Positions 34,398 to 43,289 of a stretch of DNA of 47,473 bases are shown here, one piece after another. Every line of letters begins with the position of its first letter. Position 1 is the stretch's first letter. The notes beneath the pieces were generated by a model. The model was not told where the DNA came from, made no database searches, and saw only the letters and a program-made list of their open reading frames with translations. Location of the stretch: positions 1-47,473 of the forward strand of contig JAHCLN010000007.1 of the NCBI GenBank assembly GCA_026125215.1, written 5' to 3'. This stretch comes from Opitutaceae bacterium (lineage in GTDB: Bacteria; Verrucomicrobiota; Verrucomicrobiia; Opitutales; Opitutaceae). The position numbers were made by a program, and so were the translations under genes.

Positions 34398-35738
34398 ATG
34401 AGCAACGGCAACGGCCAAACCACCCCTCCGGTCTCGAACGCCCTCGCGACGACGATCAAGCCCACGGATTTGCGCGGCATCCTGAAATACGTGCCGCGCT
34501 TCCAGGGGCAGATTTTCGTCATCGCGATGGACGGCTCGATCGTGGCCGACGAGAACTTCGGCAACCTGCTCGTGGACATCGCGGTGCTCCGCAGCCTCGG
34601 CATCAAGGTCGTGCTTGTCCACGGCATCGGCCAGCAGATTCAGGAACTCTCCGCGCTGCGCAACGTCCCCATCAGCGACGCCTTCGGCACCGGCGTCACC
34701 GACGCCGCCACCCTCGACCTCGCCATCCGGGCCTCGTCGCGCGTCTCGCACCTCATCCTCGAGGGCCTCAGCCAGAACAGCCTCAAGGCCGTGATCACCA
34801 ACTCGGTGCGCGCCCTGCCCGTCGGCATCATCAAGGGCGTGGACCAGCAGTTCACCGGCAAGGTCGAGCGCATCGACAAGGATTTCATCACCAGCCTGAT
34901 CAACGACCAGGTGGTCCCGGTCGTGTCGCCGCTCGCCTTCGGCCCGGACGGCAAATCGCTGCGGGTGAACTCGGACCTCCTCGCCGCCGAGCTCGCCGAG
35001 GCGCTGCACGCCACCAAGGTCATCTACCTCACCCCCCACACCGGACTGGAGATCAACGGCGAGCTCCGCCCGCAGATCGCGGTCGGGGTCCTGCAGAAGG
35101 TCGTCGAGGAAACGCCCGCGCAGATCCCCGAGCTGCTCCGCTCGAAGGCCGTGAACGCCGTGCGCGCCATCGGCACCGGCACCCCGCGCGTCCACATCGT
35201 GGACGGCCGCATCTTCGACGGCCTGCTCAACGAGATTTTCTCCAACGAGGGCGTCGGCACGCTCATCTACGGCAACGATTACCAGCAGATCCGCAAGGCC
35301 ACCCGCCGCGACGTGCGGTTCATCCACAGCCTGACCCGGGCCGCCGTGAAGCGCGAGGAGCTGCTCTACCGCACCCAGCAGGCCATCGAGAAAAACATCG
35401 ACCAGTTCTACGTCTTCGAGATCGACGAGAACATCATCGCCTGCGTCACCCTCATCCTTTACCCCGGCAAATCCCCGCTCGCGGAGATCGGCTCGCTCTA
35501 CGTGCTGCCCTTCTACCAGAACCGCGGCATCGGGAAAAAGATGGTGGAGTATGCCTGCCTCATGGCCAAGGAGCGCGGCGCGGCCACCATCGTCGCCCTC
35601 TCCACGCAGAACTTCGGCTTCTTCACCAACACCTGCGGCTTCGAGGAGGCGGACAAATCCATCCTGCCCGAGGCGCGGCTCAAGTCCTACGACGAAAGCG
35701 GCCGCAACGCCAAGGTGCTGAGCAAGTCCCTCGCCTGA
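34398..35738 (+). CDS. argA: Amino-acid N-acetyltransferase (N-acetylglutamate synthase)
   Basis: A 446-residue enzyme with the two-domain plan of ArgA. The N-terminal amino acid kinase domain has VVLVHGIGQQIQEL near the start, followed by LNDQVVPV-like INDQVVPVVSP and SDLLAAELAEAL. The C-terminal GNAT domain has IGSLYVLPFYQNRGIGKKMVEYA, the acetyl-CoA loop, and FFTNTCGFEEA. It makes N-acetyl-L-glutamate, the first step of arginine synthesis. The start ATG 34398 is chosen over the longer frame from 34317, which overlaps the previous gene. No other arg gene is near. Confidence 0.94.
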   Translation: MSNGNGQTTPPVSNALATTIKPTDLRGILKYVPRFQGQIFVIAMDGSIVADENFGNLLVDIAVLRSLGIKVVLVHGIGQQIQELSALRNVPISDAFGTGVTDAATLDLAIRASSRVSHLILEGLSQNSLKAVITNSVRALPVGIIKGVDQQFTGKVERIDKDFITSLINDQVVPVVSPLAFGPDGKSLRVNSDLLAAELAEALHATKVIYLTPHTGLEINGELRPQIAVGVLQKVVEETPAQIPELLRSKAVNAVRAIGTGTPRVHIVDGRIFDGLLNEIFSNEGVGTLIYGNDYQQIRKATRRDVRFIHSLTRAAVKREELLYRTQQAIEKNIDQFYVFEIDENIIACVTLILYPGKSPLAEIGSLYVLPFYQNRGIGKKMVEYACLMAKERGAATIVALSTQNFGFFTNTCGFEEADKSILPEARLKSYDESGRNAKVLSKSLA

Positions 35739-35817
35739 GATTGCGTTTATGGGCAGGGCCTGAACTCCGCCAACTCAAACGACCCGCCCGGAGATCCGGC
35801 CCTGACTTTGTCGCTGC

Positions 35818-36765
35818 TCACTCCCGCTTCGCCTGCCGGAGGCGGTCGAGGAACACCGCCGCGATGATGACGGCGCCGATGATGATTTCCTGGAAATACG
35901 TCGGCCAGCCCATCTGCTGCGAGCCGTTGCGGAGCACCGCCATGATGAGGGCGCCGATCATCGAACCGAGCACCGTGCCCACGCCGCCGTTCAGGCTCGC
36001 GCCGCCGATGATGACGGCCGCGATGATGTCGAGTTCCACCCCGACCGCCACGGTGGGATCGCCCTGCCGCAGCCGCGAGAGCTGCATCAGGCCGGCCAGC
36101 CCGAAGAAGCAGCCCGCCAGGGCGTAGATCAGCACCTTGGTGCGGGTCGTGGCCACGCCGCAGAGCCGGGCGGTGGCCTCGTTGGAGCCGAGCGCAAAGA
36201 TGTGCCGGCCGAAGACCGTGTGCCGCAGCATCACCGCGGTGATGACCGCCAGCCCCAGCGCCACCCACGCGCCGGCCGGCAGCGCCCAGCCGAAGGGATC
36301 GGCCGTCGTCATCCAGCCGTTGAGCGGCGAGGCGTCGTAATTGACCGTCTCGTTGTTCGCGAGCCACTTGGCGACACCCCGGGCGATGCCCAGCATGCCG
36401 AGCGTGATGATGAAGGGCGTCACGCGCAGCACCGCGATTGCCCCGCCGTTCAGCAGTCCCACCAGCCCGCCGCAGGCGATCACCGTCAGCACCACCGCGA
36501 CCAGCGGCCAGGCCTGCTGGATCAGCAGCGCGCCGACGACGCTGCACAGCGCGATGACCGAGCCGACGCTCAGGTCGATGCCGCCGCTCACGATGATGAG
36601 CGTCATGCCCAGCGCGCCGATCGCCACGATCACCGTCTGCGTGAGGATGATCTTGAAGTTGGCGTAGCTCAGAAAGTAGTCGCGGATCTCGCCCGAGAGC
36701 GAAAACAACCCGATGACCAGCACCAGGCCGAGGAAAGGACCGAACTTCGACAGCAGCTTCTTCAT
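35818..36765 (-). CDS. Ribose-type ABC transporter permease
   Basis: A 315-residue inner-membrane protein of the RbsC/XylH family. Eight to ten hydrophobic segments are present; family marks are IVSGGIDLSVGSVIAL and, near the end, AAVIIGGASLNGGVGTVLGSMIGA. It forms the channel of a monosaccharide importer with the ATPase and binding protein encoded upstream. It follows the ATPase gene after a 121-base gap that contains a dispersed palindrome, so its expression could differ from that of the first two genes. Confidence 0.95.
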   Translation of the reverse strand: MKKLLSKFGPFLGLVLVIGLFSLSGEIRDYFLSYANFKIILTQTVIVAIGALGMTLIIVSGGIDLSVGSVIALCSVVGALLIQQAWPLVAVVLTVIACGGLVGLLNGGAIAVLRVTPFIITLGMLGIARGVAKWLANNETVNYDASPLNGWMTTADPFGWALPAGAWVALGLAVITAVMLRHTVFGRHIFALGSNEATARLCGVATTRTKVLIYALAGCFFGLAGLMQLSRLRQGDPTVAVGVELDIIAAVIIGGASLNGGVGTVLGSMIGALIMAVLRNGSQQMGWPTYFQEIIIGAVIIAAVFLDRLRQAKRE

Positions 36766-36777
36766 GAGGAAAAACGG

Positions 36778-36873
36778 TGACCACGGATTACACGGAGAGG
36801 CACGGTTGCTTCACCTCCGGTGTCATGCTGGAAAAATCTGACTTTATCCGTGTTCATCCGGCTAGCCGTGGTG
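36778..36873. repeat. Dispersed palindromic repeat between ABC genes
   Basis: The left end reads gtgaccacggattacacgga and the complement of the right end reads tcaccacgg, followed after a few changed bases by gatgaacacggataaa. This is the terminal-inverted layout of a known kind of small genomic repeat with the core accacggattacacgg. It fills most of the gap between the ATPase and permease genes and would fold into a long imperfect hairpin in the mRNA. Confidence 0.6.
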
Positions 36874-36886
36874 AAAATTTGGTCAT

Positions 36887-38326
36887 TCACGCCGCCGCAC
36901 CGACGGCCACGGTCATCAGTTCGGGCTCGGTCCAGGCGGCGCGGTCGCGGCATTCCACCAGCGCGCCGCGGCGCATGACGGCGATCCGGTCGCACAGGCC
37001 GAACAGCTCCGGCAGGTAGGAGCTCACCAGCACGACCGCCCTGCCCTCGGCGGCGAGCTGCGCGATGAGCGCGTAAATCTGCGCCTTGCTGCCGACGTCG
37101 ATCCCGCGCGTCGGCTCGTCGAGCAGGAGGATCTTCGCCGGATGCTGGAGCAGCCGGGCCAGCGCCACTTTCTGCTGGTTGCCGCCCGACAATTCGCCGA
37201 CGGCCTGCTTTGGCCCACGGGTCTTGATCCCCAGCCGGCCGATCCAGTCCGCGGTCACGGCCTCGATGCCACCCGTGCGCAGCCAGCCGCCGCGCGCCAG
37301 GGCGGAGAATTTCGTCAGCGTGGTATTTTCCGCGACCGAGAGCGGCAACATGAGCCCCTCCTCCTTGCGGTTTTCGCTCAGGAAGCCGACGCCTTCCGCC
37401 CAGCGCCGCGCCGGAGTCGTCACATACAGCGCGCTCTTGTCCAAGCCGAACACCGCCCGCAGCAGTTCCGTGCGACCCGCGCCGATCAGTCCGGCCACGC
37501 CGAGAATTTCGCCGGCGCGCAGCTCCAGTGCGGGTCCGGACGGGGCGCGCAGGGTCAGCACCACGGCGCCGGGCCGGCCGGTGCGCGCGGGATACAGCTT
37601 CCGCACTTCCCGGCCGACCATCAGCCGGACAATCTCCGCCTGGCTGACCGCCGCCAGTTCGCCGGAGCCCACGGTCTGCCCATCCTTGAGCACCGTAAAC
37701 CGGTCGGCGACCTGCCGGACTTCCTCCAAAAAATGGCTGATGTAAATGACGCTCACGCCTTCCGCCCGCAACTGGCGCACGACGGCAAAGAGCCTCTCCG
37801 TGTCGGCCTGCGTGAGACTGCTCGTCGGCTCGTCCATGATGAGCACCCGCGGCTCGGCCAGCAGCGCCCGGGCAATCTCGATCACCTGCTGTTCGGCGAT
37901 GGAAAACTCCCCGGCCGCCCGGTCCAAGTCCAGATGTCCGTGGGCCAGCCGCGCCAATGCTCCCCGGGCCCGCGCGCGGGCCTCCTTCTTGTCCAGCCAA
38001 CCCAGCCGGTGCGGTTCCGACCCGAGCACGATGTTCTCCCAGGCACTCAGGTGCGGCGCGAGGCTCAGTTCCTGGTAGATCATCGCCACGCCGTGCCGGC
38101 GGGCGGCCAGGGTGTCGGAGGGAAGATACGGCGCGCCGTCCAGCTCCATCGTGCCGGCATCGGGCCGGACGACACCGCTCAGCACCTTCATGAGCGTGCT
38201 CTTGCCGGCGCCGTTTTCGCCGATGAGCGCATGCACCTCGCCCGCCGCCACCGCCAACGACACGCCGCGCAGCGCCTGCGTGGCGCCGAAGGCCTTGTCG
38301 ATGCCGGTGAGCCGGAGCCGTGTCAC
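36887..38326 (-). CDS. Ribose-type ABC transporter ATP-binding protein (two ABC domains)
   Basis: A 479-residue protein with tandem nucleotide-binding domains, as in RbsA. The first has Walker A GENGAGKST, signature-like FSIAEQQVIEIARALL and Walker B VLIMDEPTSSL. The second has a weak Walker A (GLIGAGRTEL), a full LSGGNQQKV signature and ILLLDEPTRGID. An asymmetric pair of this sort is normal for the family. Start is set at the GTG 38326, which overlaps the stop of the binding-protein gene (GTGA) and begins TRLRLTGIDKAFG; the longer frame upstream lies inside that gene. Confidence 0.95.
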   Translation of the reverse strand: MTRLRLTGIDKAFGATQALRGVSLAVAAGEVHALIGENGAGKSTLMKVLSGVVRPDAGTMELDGAPYLPSDTLAARRHGVAMIYQELSLAPHLSAWENIVLGSEPHRLGWLDKKEARARARGALARLAHGHLDLDRAAGEFSIAEQQVIEIARALLAEPRVLIMDEPTSSLTQADTERLFAVVRQLRAEGVSVIYISHFLEEVRQVADRFTVLKDGQTVGSGELAAVSQAEIVRLMVGREVRKLYPARTGRPGAVVLTLRAPSGPALELRAGEILGVAGLIGAGRTELLRAVFGLDKSALYVTTPARRWAEGVGFLSENRKEEGLMLPLSVAENTTLTKFSALARGGWLRTGGIEAVTADWIGRLGIKTRGPKQAVGELSGGNQQKVALARLLQHPAKILLLDEPTRGIDVGSKAQIYALIAQLAAEGRAVVLVSSYLPELFGLCDRIAVMRRGALVECRDRAAWTEPELMTVAVGAAA

Positions 38327-39297
38327 TTCAGATACTTGTCCAAAGGCGGATTGATGAGGTCGGCGATCTCCGGTTCGCCGATGTTCTCGGCGGTCACGAG
38401 GACGCAACCGGTGTCGATTTCCTTCTCGACCGGCTGGCCGCGCAGGACGGCCGCCATCGTCTTCACGCCGAGATAGCCCATGCGGAAGGGGTTTTGCACC
38501 ACGAGGCCCTGCAGGTCGCCCGCACGCAGGCCCGCCAGCGTCTGCGTGCCGGTATCGAAACCCACGAACTTCACGCGCCCGCCGGCGAGACCGGCATCGC
38601 GCAGCGCGAGGAGCATGCCGGTGGCGGAGGATTCATTCGGCGCAAAGATGCCGTTCACGTCGCGCCCAAAGCGGTTCAGCAGGTTCTGCGACACGCGGTA
38701 GGCGGTGTCGCGGGTCGCGCCGGCGTGCTGGTCGCTCGACAGGATGCGGATGCCGGGAAACTCCGCCCGCATGGTGTCGAGGAAGCCGGCCTCGCGCTGC
38801 TCCGTGCTGGTGGAGCCGGCCAGCACGCGCAGCAGGATGACGTTACCGCTGCCGCCGAGCAGCTCGCCCAGCCGGCGTGCGCCGAGCACGCCGCCCTTGT
38901 AGTTGTCGGTCGAGACCGTGCTGGCCGGGGCCGCGGAGCTCAGGCCCGAATCAATTATGACCACGGGGATGCGCGCGCGCACGGCCGTCTCGACCGGGGC
39001 GACCAGCGCGCGGGCGTCGAGCGGCGCGAGCACGATGCCGCTCGTGCGGCGGGCGACAAAGTTCTCCACCACCTGCACCTGCAGCTCACGGTCGTCCTCC
39101 CGCAGCGGGCCCTTCCAGATGACATTCACGTTGACGCCCTCGGCCTTCAGTTCCTCGGCCGCGGCGAGGGCGCCGGCGTGGATGGATTTCCAGAACTCAT
39201 GCGTGGTGCCCTTCGGGACCACCGCGATCTGATAGTTCTGGGCCACAAGGACCGCGGCGGTGAAGACGAAGCACGACAGCAGGGGAATCTTTTTCAT
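38323..39297 (-). CDS. Periplasmic sugar-binding protein of the ABC importer
   Basis: A 324-residue RbsB-like type I periplasmic binding protein. A signal peptide (KKIPLLSCFVFTAAVLVAQ) precedes QIAVVPKGTTHEFWKSIHAG, the usual first strand and helix. IVLAPLDARALVAPVETA, VVIIDSGL, STDNYKGGVLGARRL and VKFVGFDTG follow. The pocket in this group binds a pyranose or furanose sugar or autoinducer-2; the ligand cannot be told from sequence. The ATG at 39297 matches the signal peptide. It is the first transporter gene, 61 bases after ridA. Confidence 0.94.
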   Translation of the reverse strand: MKKIPLLSCFVFTAAVLVAQNYQIAVVPKGTTHEFWKSIHAGALAAAEELKAEGVNVNVIWKGPLREDDRELQVQVVENFVARRTSGIVLAPLDARALVAPVETAVRARIPVVIIDSGLSSAAPASTVSTDNYKGGVLGARRLGELLGGSGNVILLRVLAGSTSTEQREAGFLDTMRAEFPGIRILSSDQHAGATRDTAYRVSQNLLNRFGRDVNGIFAPNESSATGMLLALRDAGLAGGRVKFVGFDTGTQTLAGLRAGDLQGLVVQNPFRMGYLGVKTMAAVLRGQPVEKEIDTGCVLVTAENIGEPEIADLINPPLDKYLK

Positions 39298-39358
39298 GGG
39301 GAGCAAACGGGGGTTGGGCCGCCGGGTATCCGCCCGGCGGCGAAGCAAACGAAAACAA

Positions 39359-39820
39359 TCAGGCCTTCAGTTCAACCACGACCTGAATCTCGGTCGTGGT
39401 GCCCTTCGGCAGGCCGTTGACCGCGACCGCGGCCCGGGCGTGTTTGCCGGCGTCGCCGAAGACCTTCACAAAGAGGTCGCTCGCGCCGTTGATGACGGCG
39501 GGGCTGTCGGCAAAACCGTCCACGGCGTTGACGAAGCCGCTGACGAAGACGATGCGCGCCACGCGGTCGAGCGAGCCGACGGCGGCCTTGATGTTGGCCA
39601 GGGTATTGAGCGCGCAGATCGCGGCGGACTGGGCGCCCGTCTCGATGGTCTGCTCCTTCCCCACCTGACCGGTGTGCGTCATCTTGCCGTCGATCATGCA
39701 GATCGTGCCGGCGCAATACAGCAGGTTGCCGGTGCGCACGGTGGGCACATAGCTGCCCGCGGCGGCGGGCGGATTCGGGAGGGTGAGGCCGAGGGCGGCC
39801 AGGTTGGCTTCAGGGTTCAT
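39359..39820 (-). CDS. ridA: RidA family protein
   Basis: A 153-residue protein of the RidA/YjgF family, which hydrolyses reactive enamine/imine intermediates. The end AVNGLPKGTTTEIQVVVEL matches the family signature, and the arginine in KHARAAVAV sits where RidA has its active-site arginine. It is of the longer form with an N-terminal extension (NLAALGLTLPNPP) shared by a subfamily separate from E. coli RidA, so the exact substrate may differ. It lies between menB and the ABC importer genes on the same strand. Confidence 0.88.
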   Translation of the reverse strand: MNPEANLAALGLTLPNPPAAAGSYVPTVRTGNLLYCAGTICMIDGKMTHTGQVGKEQTIETGAQSAAICALNTLANIKAAVGSLDRVARIVFVSGFVNAVDGFADSPAVINGASDLFVKVFGDAGKHARAAVAVNGLPKGTTTEIQVVVELKA

Positions 39821-39896
39821 GGCCGGAAGATTGGTGGGACAAACCCCGCCGGAGGCAAAGCGCTTTTGCCGGCGGATGAAAAAATCCGCCGCCCGC

Positions 39897-40730
39897 TCAC
39901 GGCAGCCACGGAAACCGGCCGGCGTCGGGCTTGCGCTTCTCGCGCTGGGCCGAGTGAAACTCCTTCGCTTCCTCGCTCATGTAATAAAGCAAGGTGGCGT
40001 TGCCCGCGAGTTCCTGGATGCCGGCCTGGCCGTCGAGCTCGGCGTTGAAGCCGCTCTTGAGCAGCCGGATTGCCAGCGGGCTGTGCTGCAAAATTTCCCG
40101 CGCCCACTTCACGCCCTCGGCCTCCAGTTCCGCCACGGGCACGACCCGGTTGACGAGGCCCATTTCCAGCGCCTCCTGCGCGTTGTATTGGCGGCAGAGA
40201 AACCAGATCTCGCGCGCCTTCTTCTGCCCCACGAGCCGGGCGAGGTAGCTCGCGCCGAAACCGCCGTCGAAGCTGCCCATGCGCGGCCCCACCTGCCCGA
40301 AGATGCCGTTGTCCGCCGCGATCGTGAGGTCGCACACGACGTGCAGCACGTGACCCCCGCCGATGGCATAGCCGGCCACGAGCGCGATCACGACCTTGGG
40401 CATCGAGCGGATGAGTTTCTGCAAATCGAGGACGTTGAGCCGCGGCACCCCGTCGCCGCCCACGTAGCCCGCCGGACCGCGCACGCTCTGATCGCCACCC
40501 GCGCAAAAGGCGTATTTGCCGTCGGTGTGCGGTCCCGCGCCGGTCAGCAGCACCACGCCGATGGCCTGGTCGTCGCGCGCATCGCTGAACGCCTCGAACA
40601 TCTGGGCCACGGTCTCGGGCCGGAAGGCGTTGCGCTTTTCGGGCCGGTTGATCGTGATTTTCGCGATGCCGGCGGCCTTTTCGTAACGGATGTCAGAGTA
40701 GGTTTTGACGGTTTTCCAGACGGGGACCAT
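39897..40730 (-). CDS. menB: 1,4-dihydroxy-2-naphthoyl-CoA synthase
   Basis: A 277-residue crotonase-fold enzyme that closes the second ring in menaquinone synthesis from O-succinylbenzoyl-CoA. Its start [17 protein letters not shown], the MenB-specific [10 protein letters not shown], the oxyanion segment [18 protein letters not shown] and [19 protein letters not shown] identify it over other enoyl-CoA hydratases. The ATG at 40730 gives normal length; longer starts run into the divergent promoter region. The other men genes here are menD and menF at the far right, about 4 kb away. Confidence 0.95.
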   Translation of the reverse strand: MVPVWKTVKTYSDIRYEKAAGIAKITINRPEKRNAFRPETVAQMFEAFSDARDDQAIGVVLLTGAGPHTDGKYAFCAGGDQSVRGPAGYVGGDGVPRLNVLDLQKLIRSMPKVVIALVAGYAIGGGHVLHVVCDLTIAADNGIFGQVGPRMGSFDGGFGASYLARLVGQKKAREIWFLCRQYNAQEALEMGLVNRVVPVAELEAEGVKWAREILQHSPLAIRLLKSGFNAELDGQAGIQELAGNATLLYYMSEEAKEFHSAQREKRKPDAGRFPWLP

Positions 40731-40834
40731 GCCCGGAATGCTGGTTGAAAAGCCCCTGCGCGCAAATGTTTTACGCCAGCAGGGCAACGAAACTGCTTGG
40801 AGCGCCGCGGTCGGCCGCCAAGATGCCGGCGCAC

Positions 40835-42730
40835 ATGCAAACCGATTCGTCCGGGACCGATCTCCGCCAGCAAGCCAAGGCCGGGCTGGCACTGGGCGCC
40901 TTGGGCGTCGTTTTTGGCGACATCGGCACCAGTCCGCTCTACGCCCTGCGCGAGTCCATCCTCCACCTGCCCGAGGCCGACCGCACCACCGGCGTACTGG
41001 GCATCCTGTCGCTGATCTTTTGGTCGCTGATGATCGTGGTGAGCTGGAAATACCTCACCTTCGTCACGCGGGCCGACAACCGCGGCGAAGGCGGCATCTT
41101 CGCCCTCTTCGCCAAGGCCCGGCTCGATGCCGGCACCGCCAAGAAGCGCGCCATCGGCGCCGGCACCATCCTGATCCTCTTTGGCGCGAGCATGCTCTGC
41201 GGCGAGGGTGTCATCACCCCCGCGATCTCGGTGTTGTCCGCGGCGGAAGGTCTCACCCTCATCGCGCCCGGCGCCGGCGGCTGGGTCATCCCCATCGCGG
41301 TGGTGGTGCTGGCGGGGGTATTCTGGTTCCAGAGCCGCGGCAGCGGCGCCATCGGGCGGGTTTACGGCCCGGTCATGCTGGTCTGGTTTGTCAGCCTCGG
41401 GCTGCTCGGGCTCTGGCAGATCATCCAGACGCCGGTCGTGTTGCAGGCGCTCAATCCCTGGCACGGCTGGGTGCTGCTGCGCGACCATCCGCTGCAGATC
41501 ACCGCCTTGCTGGGCGGCATCGTGCTGGCCATCACGGGCGTCGAGGCGATCTACGCCGACATGGGCCATTTCGGCCGCCGGGCCATCATGCTGGCGTGGT
41601 ATGGCATGGCCCTGCCCGGACTCGCACTGAATTATTTCGGCCAAGGCGCCTATGTCATTTCGCACGGCGGCACGGTGGAGAACCCCTTCCTCGCCATCGC
41701 CCCGGAGGGCCCGCTGCGCGTCGGCCTGCTCGTGCTCTCCATGCTCGCGGCCATCATCGCCAGCCAGGCGATGATCTCCGGCACCTTCTCGCTCATCCGC
41801 TCGTCCATCCAACTGGGCTTCTTTCCGCGGCTGACCGTCCGCCACACCAACGCCGCGCAGAGCGGCCAGATCTACCTGCCGCTGGTCAACACCGCCCTCG
41901 CACTCGGCGCCATCGCCATCGTGCTCGGGTTCAAGTCCAGCTCCAACCTTGCCTCCGCCTACGGCATCGCCGTCACCAGCGCGATGACCGTCACCACCTT
42001 CGCCTTTTACCTCGTGGCCCGGCGGACCTGGAAGTGGCCGGTGTGGAAAGCCGCCCCGCTCTGCGGCCTGTTCGCGTTCGTGGACCTCGGCTACCTCTAC
42101 GCCAACCTCCACAAGGTCGTGGACGGCGGCTGGCTGCCGCTCGCCATCGGCGTGGGCCTCATCGCCATCATGCACACGTGGAAGACCGGGAAGTTCGAGA
42201 TCTTCCGCCGGGTCTATGCCAACGAAATCACCGAGCGGGAGCTGTGCGACATCGCCGCCAGCAAGCACATCCTCCGCGTGCGCGGCACCGGCGTCTTCAT
42301 GGCCGGCAACCCCACCGGCACGCCGCTGGTCCTCCTTCATCATGTGAAGGCCAACAAGGTCCTGCACCAGACCGTCGTGCTGCTCAGCGTCATGACCGAG
42401 GAGCTGCCCTTTGTGACCGATACCGAGCGCCTGGAGGTGCGCGAGCTCGGCGAGGGCGTCTGGCGCGCCATCGCCCGCTACGGCTACATGGAGTCGCCCG
42501 ACGTCGAGTCGCTCATCGAACGCATCCGCGACGCCGGCGTGCCGCTCAAGCCGGCCGAGGCCACCTACTATTTCAACCGCGAGATGATCGTGACCGGCGG
42601 CGAAGCCCGCATGTGGGAATGGCAAAAGCACTTCTACGCCTTCCTCACCCGCAACGCCCGCCAGGCCCGCGATTATTACCAACTCCCGCCGATGCAGATC
42701 ATCGAGGTCGGCCTGCCCATCCAGCTCTAG
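40835..42730 (+). CDS. kup: Potassium transporter, Kup family
   Basis: A 631-residue membrane protein. The family start [20 protein letters not shown] leads into about 12 helices ([18 protein letters not shown] and [13 protein letters not shown] among the conserved loops). A cytoplasmic C-terminal domain of about 180 residues ([20 protein letters not shown] onwards) follows. It imports potassium with protons. Starts at 40823 and 40835 are both possible with no ribosome binding site to choose between them; 40835 is nearest the usual family length. It is divergent from menB. Confidence 0.95.
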   Translation: MQTDSSGTDLRQQAKAGLALGALGVVFGDIGTSPLYALRESILHLPEADRTTGVLGILSLIFWSLMIVVSWKYLTFVTRADNRGEGGIFALFAKARLDAGTAKKRAIGAGTILILFGASMLCGEGVITPAISVLSAAEGLTLIAPGAGGWVIPIAVVVLAGVFWFQSRGSGAIGRVYGPVMLVWFVSLGLLGLWQIIQTPVVLQALNPWHGWVLLRDHPLQITALLGGIVLAITGVEAIYADMGHFGRRAIMLAWYGMALPGLALNYFGQGAYVISHGGTVENPFLAIAPEGPLRVGLLVLSMLAAIIASQAMISGTFSLIRSSIQLGFFPRLTVRHTNAAQSGQIYLPLVNTALALGAIAIVLGFKSSSNLASAYGIAVTSAMTVTTFAFYLVARRTWKWPVWKAAPLCGLFAFVDLGYLYANLHKVVDGGWLPLAIGVGLIAIMHTWKTGKFEIFRRVYANEITERELCDIAASKHILRVRGTGVFMAGNPTGTPLVLLHHVKANKVLHQTVVLLSVMTEELPFVTDTERLEVRELGEGVWRAIARYGYMESPDVESLIERIRDAGVPLKPAEATYYFNREMIVTGGEARMWEWQKHFYAFLTRNARQARDYYQLPPMQIIEVGLPIQL

Positions 42731-42733
42731 GCC

Positions 42734-43174
42734 ATGCTGCCCGCCGGCCACTCCCTGCGTCCGCTCACCCTCGCCGACTACGCCGTCGTGCACGCCCTGT
42801 GGACGGCAACCGAAGGCATCGGACTCAACGAGTCCGACACGCCCGAGGCCATCGCCCTGTTTCTCGACCGTAATCCCGGCCTGAGCCTTGTGGCGCTGGA
42901 CGCCACCGGCGCCATCGTGGGCACGGTGCTCTGCGGCCACGACGGCCGCCGCGGTTACCTGCACCACCTCGTCGTCACGCCGGCGGCCCGCGGCCGCGGA
43001 CTCGCCCGGGCCCTGGTCAACGAGTGCCTGGCCAACCTGCGCGCGCTCGGCATCCCGAAGTGCAACCTTTACCTCTACGCCACCAACGAAAGCGGCCGCG
43101 CCTTCTGGCTCCACGAAGGCTGGGCCGTGCGCGACGACCTGCTCGTCATGCAACGCGGCGCCTGCGGCTGTTGA
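42734..43174 (+). CDS. GNAT-family N-acetyltransferase
   Basis: A 146-residue GNAT enzyme. The acetyl-CoA loop is in LVVTPAARGRGLARALVNECL, and NLYLYATNESGRAFWLHEGWAVRDDLLVM gives the usual last strands, with the tyrosine/asparagine common in the active site. The fold and length resemble YpeA-like acetyltransferases. Target unknown. It starts three bases after kup ends, so they are probably co-transcribed. The 115-base gap that follows (43175-43289) shows no gene. Confidence 0.9.
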   Translation: MLPAGHSLRPLTLADYAVVHALWTATEGIGLNESDTPEAIALFLDRNPGLSLVALDATGAIVGTVLCGHDGRRGYLHHLVVTPAARGRGLARALVNECLANLRALGIPKCNLYLYATNESGRAFWLHEGWAVRDDLLVMQRGACGC

Positions 43175-43289
43175 TCACTTCTATCAGCCTAGGAATTTCA
43201 GTGCGCCCAAGCGCTCCGCAAACTGGTCCAGCGGCCGAAGAGTCACCTACCCGTGATGAAAATCTGAAACCCATTTCCACATCCTCCTC

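Noticed and set aside
40544..43153. An 869-residue minus-strand frame opposite kup
   Set aside because: Antisense to a well-conserved potassium transporter and a GNAT; composition is typical of GC-rich shadow frames.
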